64,000 nucleotides of DNA from Diaporthe sp. PMI_573 (lineage: Eukaryota > Ascomycota > Sordariomycetes > Diaporthales > Diaporthaceae), in the NCBI GenBank assembly GCA_021399435.1, contig JAJTUP010000053.1:372001-436000 (forward strand). The letters are read 5' to 3'. A program made the translations under genes and the position numbers. This document shows, piece by piece, positions 46,233-57,815 of this stretch (the first letter of the stretch is position 1; each line of letters opens with the position of its first letter). The notes under the pieces were generated by a model. It did not search any database. It was not told the origin of the DNA and saw only the letters and a list, made by a program, of their open reading frames with translations.

Positions 46233-47310
46233 ATTTTGATTCTTTTCTTTATACTACTTATAATGCTACTAAGAAGTAATTCCCTAAAGGAGGCATCTTA
46301 AGGAAGTCCCAGTAATAGTAAAGAGAGTTTGGAAACCCTTTAGTAGAAAGAGACCACCCGGCTCTAGCAAGAAAACCTCCGCCTATAATAGCAGCTTAAT
46401 CTTTTAAGTATAGCTAAAATACTCCTTAAGAAGCAACCAAAAGACCTTAAACTAGCCAATATTACTACTTTACCTATAGGCTACTCCCTCTAGCAGTATA
46501 ACAGCTAGATAATAGACCTCAAACGGGCCCATATCTCTCAACCTTAATTACTCTATAATGATTGCATAAAGGTTATCCACGCCTTGGACCATATAAATAA
46601 GAAATGCCGAAACCACTAGAATATATATGTAAAGTCCTAATTAAAGGAGGATTGTTCTACTTTTGACTATTATAAGTAGGACAAATTTAAGGAATTCAGC
46701 AAGAACTATAAGAAGGACCCCTAGAATATTACAGGTTTTATTTAGACCGCCCTTAACTTAGCCTATTAGAAGGAAAAACAAGACCTATAGAGCTTTTACC
46801 AGTATTTTAAGACACTAGAATTGGAACAAGAGTTCTAAGATAATTAGAAACGGGTAAATTTCTACCTCTTGCGGCTTATTCCCTGGCTATCAAGCTAAAT
46901 TTGGGCAAGTTATACTATAAACATACTAGAGACAAGAGATAAAATGGTTACCTTAGCCCAAGCAATTTAGGCCAGCACTCTAGAACGGGTTAGAAAATAA
47001 AGATATAAGAAAATATAACTAAAAAGGGAGGATATAGCAAAGACTCCTAATAAGAAGAGTAGAGGAAACCTTACCGAGCTTTCCCTAAATAGGAGGGGAG
47101 GAAGCTTTCTTAACTCTTAAAGTCGGGGCTGTATAGGCAGGGGGTAAGGATTGAGAGGTAGAGTTATTATTAATTAAAGGGACCGGAAGCCCTAAGGAAG
47201 CGTTAATAAAGCACTCTTAAGGCAAAACTCTCTAAATAAATAGGGCAATTTAACTAAGTGTTTTCATTGCAGAAGCGCTTATTATTATGCCTCTCGCTAT
47301 CTAGCCCTAG
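46233..47310 (+). pseudogene. Element B gag remnant
   Basis: Open stretches with many stops. A zinc-knuckle remnant near 47,254-47,304 reads KCFHCRSAYYYASRYLA, a C-x2-C-x4-H-x4-C pattern in which the His and final Cys have become Tyr. This marks the C-terminus of gag. Confidence 0.6.
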
Positions 47311-50300
47311 CAGCGGTTAAGGCTTAAGTAAGCTAAGTTTGAGGGAGAGGAAGTATCTGCTCTAAAGGATATTAAGGATATTAAGGATATTGAGGATATT
47401 AGGGTTATTAAGGATCTTGCGGGAGCCAGAGTAGGAGCCTACTAAGATTAAGATTTTCTGAAACTCCTGTAAAGCAGGAATAACTATACTCAGAGAAAGA
47501 TTAAGTAGAAAGAAGGGGGACTTTTGTAATTACTAGCCGAGTAGCTACCAAACAAGGCCCCTAGAGGGTAAAGATCGACCTAGATATATAGGCAGAGGTT
47601 AACCTAGTTAGTCTCTCTTTTACAAACTAGTATAAGCTTGCAAGGTCTTTAAAGGACCCTATCCTAGTTATAAGAGTTTAGCATATTAGCATACTTATGT
47701 ATAGGGTTTACTAAGTCTTTATTCTTCTAAAAGACTACTATGGAAATCAAAGAGAGGAGGTTTGAGACTATATTATAGTAGAACGAGGGCGTATAGAGTC
47801 TGCTTTATTATTAGGTGCCCCCAGCCTTTATGCTTTTTGTATTAGTCTAAAATATACCCCAAAAGACTAGTAGTTAGGACAAGATGGTATATACCTTAAA
47901 GAGTAAACCCCCTAGGCTTTTTGTAAGGAAATAAAAGGGGCGGCCTTTTACTATTTGGCCCTTCTCTTTGAGGAACTCTATAACCCGACCCTTAAAGTTA
48001 AGGTAGATTTATAGAAACCTTGTAGGATAGACGATAGCTGTAAGGATCCCTTGGATCCCTCCTAGATCTATCTACGGTTAAGGAGGCTTAAGCTATTCTT
48101 TACCAAGGAGAGGGCTAAAAGCTTGCCCTTAAGGAGACTAGCAGACTATACTATTAAGTTAACTTTGGGTACTTTACCTCTATTTCTTCTCCTACATCTG
48201 CTGTCTAAAAAGGAGCTAAAGATCCTCTGAGAATGGCTTAAGAAGAGTCTTGTATTAGGCCGAATTATTTTTAGTAAGAGCCCGGTAGGTATGTTAATCC
48301 TTTTTGCCCTAAAGAAAGATGGAACTCTTCGGCTATATATGGACTACCGAGTACTTAACGAAATTACTGTAAAAAACTGCTATCTCTTTTCTTTAGTTTC
48401 TGAGATTTTAAATTAGCTGTCTAGCGTATAGTTTTTCTTAAAGATCAATCTTACCGACGTATATTACCGGATCTACATATAAGAGGGGGACAAATGGAAG
48501 ACTGCTTTTTAAATATAATATAGTTACTATAAGTTTAAAGTTGTGCTTTTTGGGCTAACAAATGTTCTTGCTACTTTCCAATCTTTTATTGTTGAAGTTT
48601 TTGGTAATTGTATTAATGTCTACGTAATTGTCTATCTAGATAATATTTTGGTGTTTTTAGCTAATAAGGAAAAGTATAAAAAGTATCTATAAACCATTAT
48701 TAATCGGTTAGTTACAGCTGAGTTGTATAGTAATATAAAGAAGTATAGTTTCTTTTAGATAAGTGTTAAATTTTTGGGATTTATTATAGACTGGAAGGGA
48801 GTTTAAATAGATTTTGATTGGGTCTAAACTATTTACGATTGGCCAATCCTACAGACTTTCCGGGATATCTAGGTTTTCTTTAGATTTTGCAACTTTTATC
48901 AACAATTTATTAAAGGCTATTTAAAGATTATACAACTACTTAACGACTAGCTAAAGGGAATGAAAAATGGGTGTAAGCCAGAAGGAGTTAACCTCCTTGC
49001 TCCTAAAAATAGAGAGGCACAAAAGGTATTTAAATCCCTTAAGATAAAGTTTCAACAAGCACCCTTGCTTTAATACTACGACCTAGCGCTTTTGGTATAA
49101 ATTAAATGTAATGCTTCAAACGGAGTATCTATAGCAGTAATTTCTTAGCGGTACTTATTAAGCAATAAACCGGTTTGACACCCTATTGTTTTCTGATTAA
49201 AGAAGTTTTTAGGGGCTAAACTTAACTAGACAACCTATAACAAGGAACTAAGCGCTATTGTTAAGAGTTTTCAGCACTAGAGACAATACCTTAAAGATAC
49301 TTGCAAGCCAATTACTGTATTAACGGACTACCATAACTTAAAGGGGTTTATAGTCTAAAAGAAATTAACCTAGAAGTAGGTTTAATAGCTTATATATCTT
49401 TTAGGATTTGATTTTACGATTAAATATTGCCCTGGGAAGACTAATCTTGTTAATATACTATCTTGAAGACCTGACTATTTGACGGCTAAAAAGCCTATAA
49501 ACTTAAGTTAGATCCTAACTCTAAAATTAAAGATAGCTGCGACTATATAGAAGGGTTTACAAACTCCTCCCGAAGACTAACTATAGGCCTAATCTAAGGC
49601 TGTAATTAGGAGTGCCAAAGTGCTAGAGGAATTACAAGATAATTCCCCTCTGACTAAATGTTGGCTTAACTTTGTAGTGCCTTTTTGGAGGCAGATCGTT
49701 ACTAGGGTCTAGGCTCGGGCGTACATTATATACACTAGCATAATGCGCCCTAAGTCTTACTCTCTGCTTATAGAGTTGATTTGTAAAGCCTAAGAGACTG
49801 ACCTAAATCTACAAGATTAGGTTTGAGTAGTTTAAGTAGCCGAGTTAACTAAACCGGCCGGATCTAGTTATAAAGTCTAGGATAGACTATTGTACCAAAG
49901 AGGACATATATATGTACTAAAATAAGAGGCCTTATAACAGGAGATCCTTTGAATCTAATATAATGAGCCGCTAAGCGGCTATTGGGGACAGACAAGGACA
50001 CGAAACCTGATCAAACGGCACTTCTATTAGCTAGGCTTGAAGGCCTCTGTGGTAGAGTATGTACGCTCCTATATAACGTGCTAATGCAACTCTGTACTAC
50101 GCCATTGCCTATATAGAAAGCTTGCTTCACTCCTGATTCCCTTATAACCCATACAAGAACTAAGTATAGACTTTATTACTGGATTCCTAGTAGCCGTAAC
50201 GAACGGCTAGGAAGTAGACGCGATCCTAATGATAGTTGACTGCTTTAGCAAGATAAGTTTCTTCCTACCTGTAAATAGTATGATTAATGCTGCCAAACTA

Positions 50301-51200
50301 GCTACAATTTTCTATAGGGAAATAGAGTACAAGTTTGGCCTGCCCTAAGGAATTATTACTGATAGGGGTATTATCTTTATTAATACGTTCTAGAGATTGC
50401 TATGCAAATAGGGTGGAATTACAAATAGATATACTACTGCTTACTACCTATAAGGGGATGGATAGACAAAAAGAATAAACCAGATATTGGAACAATATCT
50501 TTGTGTTTTTACCTACAAGAACCCCTAGAACTAGCCTAACCTATTACATACTGTTTTCTTTGCATATAATTTAGCGCCTAACGCAACTATTAAGAAAACA
50601 CCATTTATGGCACACTATAGATATAAGCCGTCATTTATAGTACCGCCGGAACACTGGCCCACTAAGGGCAGCATACCACGGAGAGAGGTACCAGCAGTAC
50701 AGAAGAGGCTAGAAAAGCTAGGGGCAATTTAAAAAGAGTGTAAAGAAAACTAGAAACATATAGTTAAAACCTAGGCCTAGTTCTACAATAAGCGGCACAA
50801 GCTAATAAAGTTTAAACTAGGGGAATAGATTATAATATTAACTAGAAACCTAACCCTAAAGCACAAGAAGCTAGCCCTATAAAGAATAGGACCCTTCTGG
50901 GTAATTTGCCGCTATAGCAAATAAGCCTACTGCCTGGCACTTCTAGAGAAGTACTCTCAAATATATAACGTTATCTATATAAGCTAGTTGGAGCCATAGA
51001 GGGCAAGAAGCCAAGAAGACCTTACAATAGGAGAAGGAGACCTCCCCGACTTAGAAAATAAAGATACTAAGTAGAAGCTTAAGGAACTTCGAGACTATCG
51101 GGAAATTAAAGAGACTGCCTATTATCTAGTAAAGTAGAAGGAATGGCTAAACAAGTATAACTTATAGGTTTTAGAAGCCGAGATGTTAGCAGACTAAGTA
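47311..51200 (+). pseudogene. Element B pol remnant (protease, reverse transcriptase, RNase H, integrase)
   Basis: The reverse transcriptase is clear: [20 protein letters not shown] near 48,310, KINLTDVYYRIYI, VVLFGLTNVLATFQSF, and YLDN at 48633-48644 where the family has YLDD. RNase H follows (SLKIKFQQAPLL near 49,040; YNKELSAIVKSF near 49,240). Integrase: ELSIDFITGFL near 50,165, DAILMIVDCFSKISFF, IITDRG and FAYNLAPNATIKKTPF near 50,560. Fewer stops per kb than element A. The catalytic Asp-to-Asn change in YLDN would abolish polymerase activity even if the stops were absent. Confidence 0.8.
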
Positions 51201-53810
51201 ATTAAAACCTATTAAAAGTAGAGAGGCTGAAAATACAACCATTAGAGGACAAAGGATAAGCTGGTTAAGACCTTAGTAAAGAGGCTACAAAGAAAAAAAG
51301 AAGTAAGAATAATTAAAGAAAGTTGGAAATAAAGAGTAAGTAACTATAGATAAAGGAGCCAAAGCCCCTATAAGGAGGTTATAAAGGCAAGGTAAAGGCC
51401 TATAACTAGAGATAAAGCAGGATGTAACGAAAATAAAAGGAGATAATGCCTTTATAAAGGACAGATAATTCCCTTATAAAGGGAGAATAATTCTATAAAA
51501 ACAAGATAAGTAACCTGTAAAGGCTGGGTAAACTAGCTATAAGAGCAGAATAACTAATCTATATAAAGGAGACAGTTTGGCAAAGGCCAGATAAGGGGCC
51601 TAATAAAGAAAATAGGACTAGCTATATATGGGCTAAAGAAATTACGAGGCACCTAGGTATATATCGCTTAACCAACAAGGCTATAATTAAAGTTAACGTA
51701 AATTCTAATTAAGAGAAGAGTATCCCCTAAGAAGTATTTAAACTACTAAGGCTTAAGGCTTAAAAATAATGCTAAGCTTCTAAAAGCAAAGCCGGGATAT
51801 TATCTATGCCGTCTAAAAGAAAGGGTACTAAATGTTATTTGTTACTAAAGCACTATATATTTAAATATCTTCTAAGAAAGCGCCGTCCTTATTCTATATA
51901 TTATTTCTTATAGCAAGAGGCTAAAGCCCTTTGGCCAGTCGCCAAACACCTCTTTTATTACATTTCTCACCTCCTCCAAAAAGCCCTATACCAAAGCATG
52001 CTATACTAGAAACCTATTGTCGGCAGAAACTAGGCAAGGCATTACTCGACAATAATTAATTAAATTATATATTAGGTTTTTATATATAGGGTTATTAGAG
52101 TTAGTAGACAAAAAGGTTATAATTAACAAAAGAGAGGCATTTATATTAGCCTAGGAGTAAAAGATACTGGCCTATATAATAGCCTCGTTCTATATATAAG
52201 TTAGAAAAGGCTATAAAGTAAAGGAGAAATACCTTATATTAGTCTCTATAATAAACAGCTTTCTAGTTTCCTTACCCTTATATTGGGGGTTTAGAATTAA
52301 TTACTTAAAAGCCGGGACTTTACTAAAACTACTGGTAGACAAGCTGCTTAAGGTATAAGCAAGGCGTATCTATAATACTAACAGCTGACTCTCCTGGTTA
52401 ATTAACATTCCTAGGTTAGCACTCCTTTAAATACTATTTAAAATACTACAAATAAAGTAGAGGTTAGCAATAAATTTAATAAGTAATAAATTGCCCTAAA
52501 ATATTAGCTAAAATAACAATAACTAAGGATTAAAACCTTTATTATGCTACAAAGAGAATAATAATTAGCAATATAGTAGTTATAGTAAAAGCAGGTTATA
52601 TTAGTAATAATATATCTAATTAACTTACTTAGTAAAGAAATTTAATTTTTATACTGGTAAAGAAATACCTACAAGTAATAATTACAGGATACGCGTAATT
52701 TAATTATATATCACTAGGTCTAGCAGTGCTCCTTGCAACTTAACAAGTCTCAAGCAGTTTCTATAGGTTTAGCAATAAGGCTATAAATAAGCTTTTAGAA
52801 AGGAGGAAATACGTGGGTTTAAGCTTTAGCAAAAGCATAGTTACAAATATAGTCGGGTAAAGAAATAGATATCTTCTTAGCCACTTAAAGGGTTTTTGGT
52901 AAGCTATAGGTACTCAATTAAATAAACATAGTAGCTGCCACCTTCTTAGCATATTATTGTCAAAGAGTAGATAAGGCTTTAATAGCCGTACCTTTTCCCT
53001 TAAGGTTGTATATACAAGCTATATAACTATTAGCAACATACTACTTAAGGTTAAAGCAATTATAAAAGAAAATGCAACTAATAGAATCTATGCTTTCTAA
53101 AAGTATAGAAGAGAAATAAAGAGGGGAAGTTCAAACAGTGTAATTACTATCAAATAGTACGAGAGTTAAACCCAAAAGAGTTAAAGCCTACTATATTCTA
53201 CAATTTTCTGGCTTAGAGAAAATTAAACCTAATAAGCTGGGTCGGCTATTACTACCTGGCTGGCTAGCTAGTAGACCAGTAAAAAGAGTAAGGGAAGCAA
53301 TATTATATATAGTAAATAGTTACTAGGTAACTACATTATAATCTAAAAGAGAAACTAATTAAAGACTATAGCAAAGTATAGTTATACTAATAGAGCCTAC
53401 TACCTATAAGGATATTAGCTCCTTGTTAAACTTAATAAAGGCTAAAGGAGTGCCCGATTAAGAGCCTAATTAAGTTATCTTATATAAACTTGACTAATTT
53501 AATTGCTTCTCAAAGTTATTATTAGAACTAATGCAAGGCATAATAACGGTTAGTAAATAAATTAAAGGAAGAAAAAGATATTGAGAAGTAAGAATAAACT
53601 CTAACTAAAAAAACTAACTAAAGGTTATAGTTAAAGATTGGTAGAAAGATTTAAAGATTAGAGGTCTAAAATAGAAGCTATTTAAAGCCGGGCGGGTAGA
53701 CCGTATACCCCAAACAGCTAGTAAATTAGCTACGCCGGCTCCGAGTAATTCACTCAAGAAAGACTTAGCGACGGCAACTTAAAGGCGTACCTTCCGGAGA
53801 GAGGTATATT
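51201..53810 (+). other. Element B long 3' internal region
   Basis: About 2.6 kb between the integrase and the 3' LTR, AT-rich and stop-filled. I recognise no domain. It may be an extended non-coding 3' region, an additional element gene or another decayed insertion. Confidence 0.4.
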
Positions 53811-53993
53811 TATAAGGCCTAAATGGCAACTAGTGGCTAGCATAGCTTATACCCTTAAAAGAAAAGCCCGAAGGTTCCACAACCTACTTATAAAGGCAGC
53901 AAGAATCAGTCTTACAACCTACCTATACCTAATATTAGACCTTCTTCCTTAACCCTCGAGTAACTATTATGCCTGGCGCCTACGCTCGTGACA
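53811..53993 (+). repeat. Element B 3' LTR
   Basis: 183 bp, from tataaggcc (TGTAAGGCC in the 5' copy) to gtgaca. Confidence 0.85.
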
Positions 53994-54332
53994 TTAAAGG
54001 TAAATATTTAGATTAACTACTAAAGAGCTGTCTATATTATTTAGCTATCTAGTAATAAGCGTGTCTTATATGTCTATCTCTTCAGCCTAGCTTACAAAAC
54101 TTACCTAGCTTACTGGTAATCTAATAATCCTAGTAATCTAGTTAGCTTACTTAGCTTACTACCCTGCTGGTAATCCAAGTAATCCATCTTTAGGTAAGTA
54201 AATATTCTAGGTTATATATATTAATAGTTATACCTCTTTCTACAGGCCTAGCTAGCTGGCCTATAGAGTTTTCCTGCACCTCTAGGGGACTAACAGTTAA
54301 ACCCTAGTTCTATTCTTATTACATTTATAACA
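53994..54332 (-). repeat. Truncated element A-type LTR in reverse orientation
   Basis: Begins exactly at the end of element B. On the minus strand it matches about the first 350 bp of the element A LTR (its right part ttaaaggtaaatatttaga is the reverse complement of the A LTR near 32,160). It ends in ttataaca, a mutated TGTCACGA start. The missing remainder of this LTR is not found on the left side of element B. Confidence 0.65.
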
Positions 54333-54904
54333 TCTAGTCTAATGCTATTAAGCACTATATAAAAGTGTTATTGCTGTATGACTTAGGCCTTTAAGTTGGC
54401 TAAAATGGGCGATAATAAAAGCAGCTATTACCCTAATCTCGTAGGACACGCATAGGTTCTGGCTCTACTTTACAAATACACTCATTATAACCTTGTTTTA
54501 CAAGACTATATAAAAGCAATCATTTAGCCTGCCGCGTAAAGCTAAAACAACTGCCAGTTAAGCTTAAACTAGTATATATATCTAAGACCCAGGTAAGGCA
54601 ACTACATTTTATTATCTAGATACATGGACCTAATAGCTTATAAACAGCTATAGAAATAGACTTTAACTATAACAAGCAAGTCTATACTAATATAAAGATA
54701 TTATTTGTAAAGGTAAAGAAGCGTGATAATAAGAGACCTTGTATAACTAAATAAATTAATATATTTATTGCTACCTTAAAGAAGTTTAAGGACTATTTTA
54801 AATAAATAAACTAGCTTATTGCTTATAAAATAATAATTAAAAATAATAAATTAAAGAGAAAAAAAAAGGCAGCTGAGAATAGAAAGTATTTTTTTAATAA
54901 CATT
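54333..54904. other. AT-rich RIP-mutated remnant
   Basis: Stop-filled sequence without a domain I recognise. Confidence 0.4.
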
Positions 54905-55455
54905 TAATATTGTTAAACGGAAACGCTTGTATGGGCGCTACACGTAAGGGGTTACCCTAGACTTCACGTAGGGAGTTACCCTAGACTTGGCACTTTTTTG
55001 GCTAAGTGCCTATGTGGCGTGCGCGCCGGCAGATGAGTTTGGTGGCCGTGAGTCGATTTTTTGAGCTATTGTAAGACCCTAACTTCGAACCTCTACATTC
55101 CCCTTATTTCTTATCCAAAAAGCATGTAACCTAGTTCATTAGATAGCCTGATTTCTGAAGTTTATCTGTATTTAGTTTGGTTACTGTCAGGGTTAGGGTT
55201 GGCTGGTTATTTAAAGCCAAAGATAGTAGGTCCGAGGGCCGAATTTTCCGGCCTCCCTATCTGCGCACCAGAGCCAACCGCAGCGTGCCCAGGGTTGAGA
55301 CAATGTCGGAGGGACTGTGAGGAGGGCTGACAGAAGCCCACTCAAATTCAATGCAAAGTTGTCCAAACCATTCTCAAGCGTCCCACCAAGACCTCCAGTG
55401 CACCCTACTACTACCTAACCATTCAATCCACCAACCTTCACAAGTGTTAAAGCTA
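54905..55455. other. Unmutated island with a 24-bp tandem duplication
   Basis: About 550 bp of GC-normal sequence in the AT-rich block. Near 54,945-54,992 a 24-bp phrase (cgtaaggggttaccctagac plus four bases) is repeated in tandem with a few changes. Such duplicated ends are seen in some Tc1/mariner-type transposons, but no opposite inverted end or transposase is visible. No gene called. Confidence 0.4.
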
Positions 55456-55889
55456 TTATTATAGAGTAGATATATATACTTTGTTCCTAGACTAGTTATA
55501 TACAGCACTCAGCTAGATATAAGTGAATGGTAAGCAATATAGTTGCTTTTAATGTAGGCAGCACTTTATCTTCCAAGCACGGATTAGATTAAATAAGTGT
55601 TATAAAGTAGAGACCATTCTCAGGCGCTAATCTAACGATAAGCTGCCCTACCTGCTAACACAGAAATAGATTAGCTAATCAAGTTAGCCTTAAATACAAG
55701 CACACACACTTAAATTAAGGCTAACCTAGCTAATTACATCTATCTACTAACTATAAGCTTTCTTTAATAATGATATCTTTTTAACTTATAACTATAATTA
55801 GTCTTGTAGTATTTATAGCTAATATATCTAAATGGTAATAATTAGTTAGGTGCTTCTATATTAATAGAAACGTTTAATAATTATAGGTA
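55456..55889. other. AT-rich remnant
   Basis: TpA-rich sequence without recognisable coding. It has a short phrase (ccattctcaggcg) also present in the preceding island (ccattctcaagcg, near 55,370). Confidence 0.35.
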
Positions 55890-56100
55890 CCCTACTATAA
55901 TATACTTAGGACGCTAGGTATGATAACTCTAAAGAGGTAATAAACTAAGTACTATTACAGGTATAGGTAGTTATTAAGGCTAATTCTTGCCTCTCTCTAG
56001 CCTGTAGCCTATAGAGGGTTAGGTTCCCTATTTATACCCCTCTGGAGTCGGGGCCTCTTTAGGGGTTTCTTAGGGGTCCTTCCCTAGGCAGGTCGTTACA
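55890..56100 (-). repeat. Element B-related LTR, reverse orientation
   Basis: Shares aggtataggtagttattaag and ctaattcttgcc with the reverse complement of the B LTR, and ends in gtcgttaca at 56100, a TGTAA-type LTR start on the minus strand. The left limit is approximate. No partner LTR identified. Confidence 0.5.
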
Positions 56101-57534
56101 CCTACTCTTTTTGGAGTAGTCTGTTTATATCACGCTAAATAGAGTTCTTACTTTAAAACTAGGCATTTAATAGGCCGGCTTACATTTAGGAGTAGAGGCT
56201 TCGACTTCTAAGCAACAAAATATAGAATTATTAGCAAGCCTATAAATTATACCTAATTATCTAATCCTGCATACTATACAGGGGGTAAGACTATATATTA
56301 TCAGACTTAAAAAATACTTTACCCTTTTCCCTACAGCATATAAACTTTAAATAAACTTTAACTAGTTTAAATAGCAAATAGTTTAGCTATATATACTAAA
56401 CTAATAAATTCTAGCTATTTAGAGAACTCTATACTTAATCCATTATCTAGAAGCAGCTATAGTTATTATAGCTTTACCTTCTTAACCCTTAGCTAAAACC
56501 TCTTCTTTACATTAATTACTAAAACTATTTGCCTTAACAAGGCTATAAGATCCATTCCTTTATCCATTAATGTAATATGTATATCCAACCTCCTATCTTA
56601 TAGCCTTTTACTTGCTGCCCTTATAACCCCCTACTTTAAACCCTCTTTTAGCAACCTCTTCTTAAACTTAGTGCTTGCTGATAACGTAGTATTTATAATC
56701 TCTGCCTAAACTGCTTTAGTAATTAAGTTACTTATTATATATACTTTACTAGAATATTCTACTACCTAAGCTGCTTATTTATTTGTTCTTACATTAGTCT
56801 AAGCTATTTAGCCGTCTCCTCTTATACTATCCTAAGCTTATTAGCTATCTATTTATATATATGTCTAAGTTTTTCTATCTTCTTCCAGCCTTTGGCTGCC
56901 TTAGTCCTAATTGAGTGGATTTCCTACTTAAGTTATTCAAACGTCTCTAGCTGGTTGCTTATTACCTTTGCCGCCTTATTCTGGGAAAGCGGATATTTGC
57001 ATACCTAAAATCAGATACTATACACCCTTTTATAACTAAGTAGCGCTGTAGCTAATTAGATTACGTTATTTTAGAATGTTATACTACCTAATATAGTGTA
57101 TTTTACAGCTGCATTTAATATAGCCTAGATACCCTCTTCTGCCCCCTAACTTTAACCACCTACCTATTACTATAATATCGTTAAATCGACTAATTACTTA
57201 GTAGAATCTAATGATTTAATATCTAAAATACCCTCTAACTAATTAAATACCATTTTTTTAGCATTATAGCTATAGCGAATGTCTCTAACTATTTCTAGCT
57301 AGAGTCGTAGTGGTAGGCTGACTATTTAAAATAAAACACTACTATTACTACTATTAATTATTGCTACCTAATACTTTCTAACCCTCCTTTCTTTCTAAAA
57401 CTCTTTAATAATAGATATAATACCTATAATAACCTTAAGGCTAATTTAAACAAGGCTATAAGTAGTGCTAAGTAGCTAATAGTATTCTATAATATAAAGC
57501 TGAATAAAAAGGTCTTAATATATATAATGGGCTC
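56101..57534. other. AT-rich decayed sequence, possibly minus-strand element coding
   Basis: Stop-filled. Some minus-strand stretches are Lys/Glu-rich and coiled-coil-like (near 56,850-56,960) as in element structural proteins, but no domain is certain. Confidence 0.35.
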
Positions 57535-57815
57535 TGCACTAGGCACGATGGTCTGGTGAACTAGGAAGGCTAACATGTATATTAGGTATAGGTTTGGTGT
57601 AAGACTGATTCTTGCCCCTTTCTAGTCTAAGACGTGGGGGCTTTGGGTTCCTTTTTAGAAGGGCCTTTGCCGGGGCCACACTAGGGCTTCCCCGTGGCTT
57701 CCGCCCAGCCGTTATAATTATACCTTCCCCCCGGAGGCCCGTCCCCGGGCTATTAACCACGGCTTTTGTACGGCTTTTATGGGTACCTTCTAGTTACTAC
57801 CTCTGGTAACTTACA
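57535..57815 (-). repeat. Solo or terminal LTR related to element B, reverse orientation
   Basis: GC-rich compared with its surroundings. Contains ttaggtataggtttggtgta and agactgattcttgc as in the B LTR reverse complement, and ends in ttaca at 57815. It could be the 3' LTR of element D or a solo LTR. The left limit is approximate. Confidence 0.45.

Larger units (their letters stand above)
31674..53993 (+). mobile_element. Element B: Ty3/gypsy LTR retrotransposon, interrupted by element A
   Basis: 183-bp LTRs: the 5' LTR is 31674-31822 plus 46199-46232, split by element A, and the 3' LTR is 53811-53993. Rejoining the two 5' pieces gives exactly the 3' LTR length, and the differences I compared are transitions. 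LTR ends are TGTAAGG...TGACA. The internal region 46233-53810 carries gag, protease, reverse transcriptase, RNase H and integrase remnants on the plus strand, all riddled with stops. Intact size without insertions would be about 7.9 kb. No matching 5-bp target-site duplication is visible (left atata, right ttaaa). Confidence 0.85.

Noticed and set aside
55190..55215. ttagggtt words suggesting telomere
   Set aside because: Only one or two units, not a tandem TTAGGG array.
57539..57809. Short open frames in both strands of the GC-rich LTR
   Set aside because: They lie in an LTR-like sequence shared with element B and have no motif.
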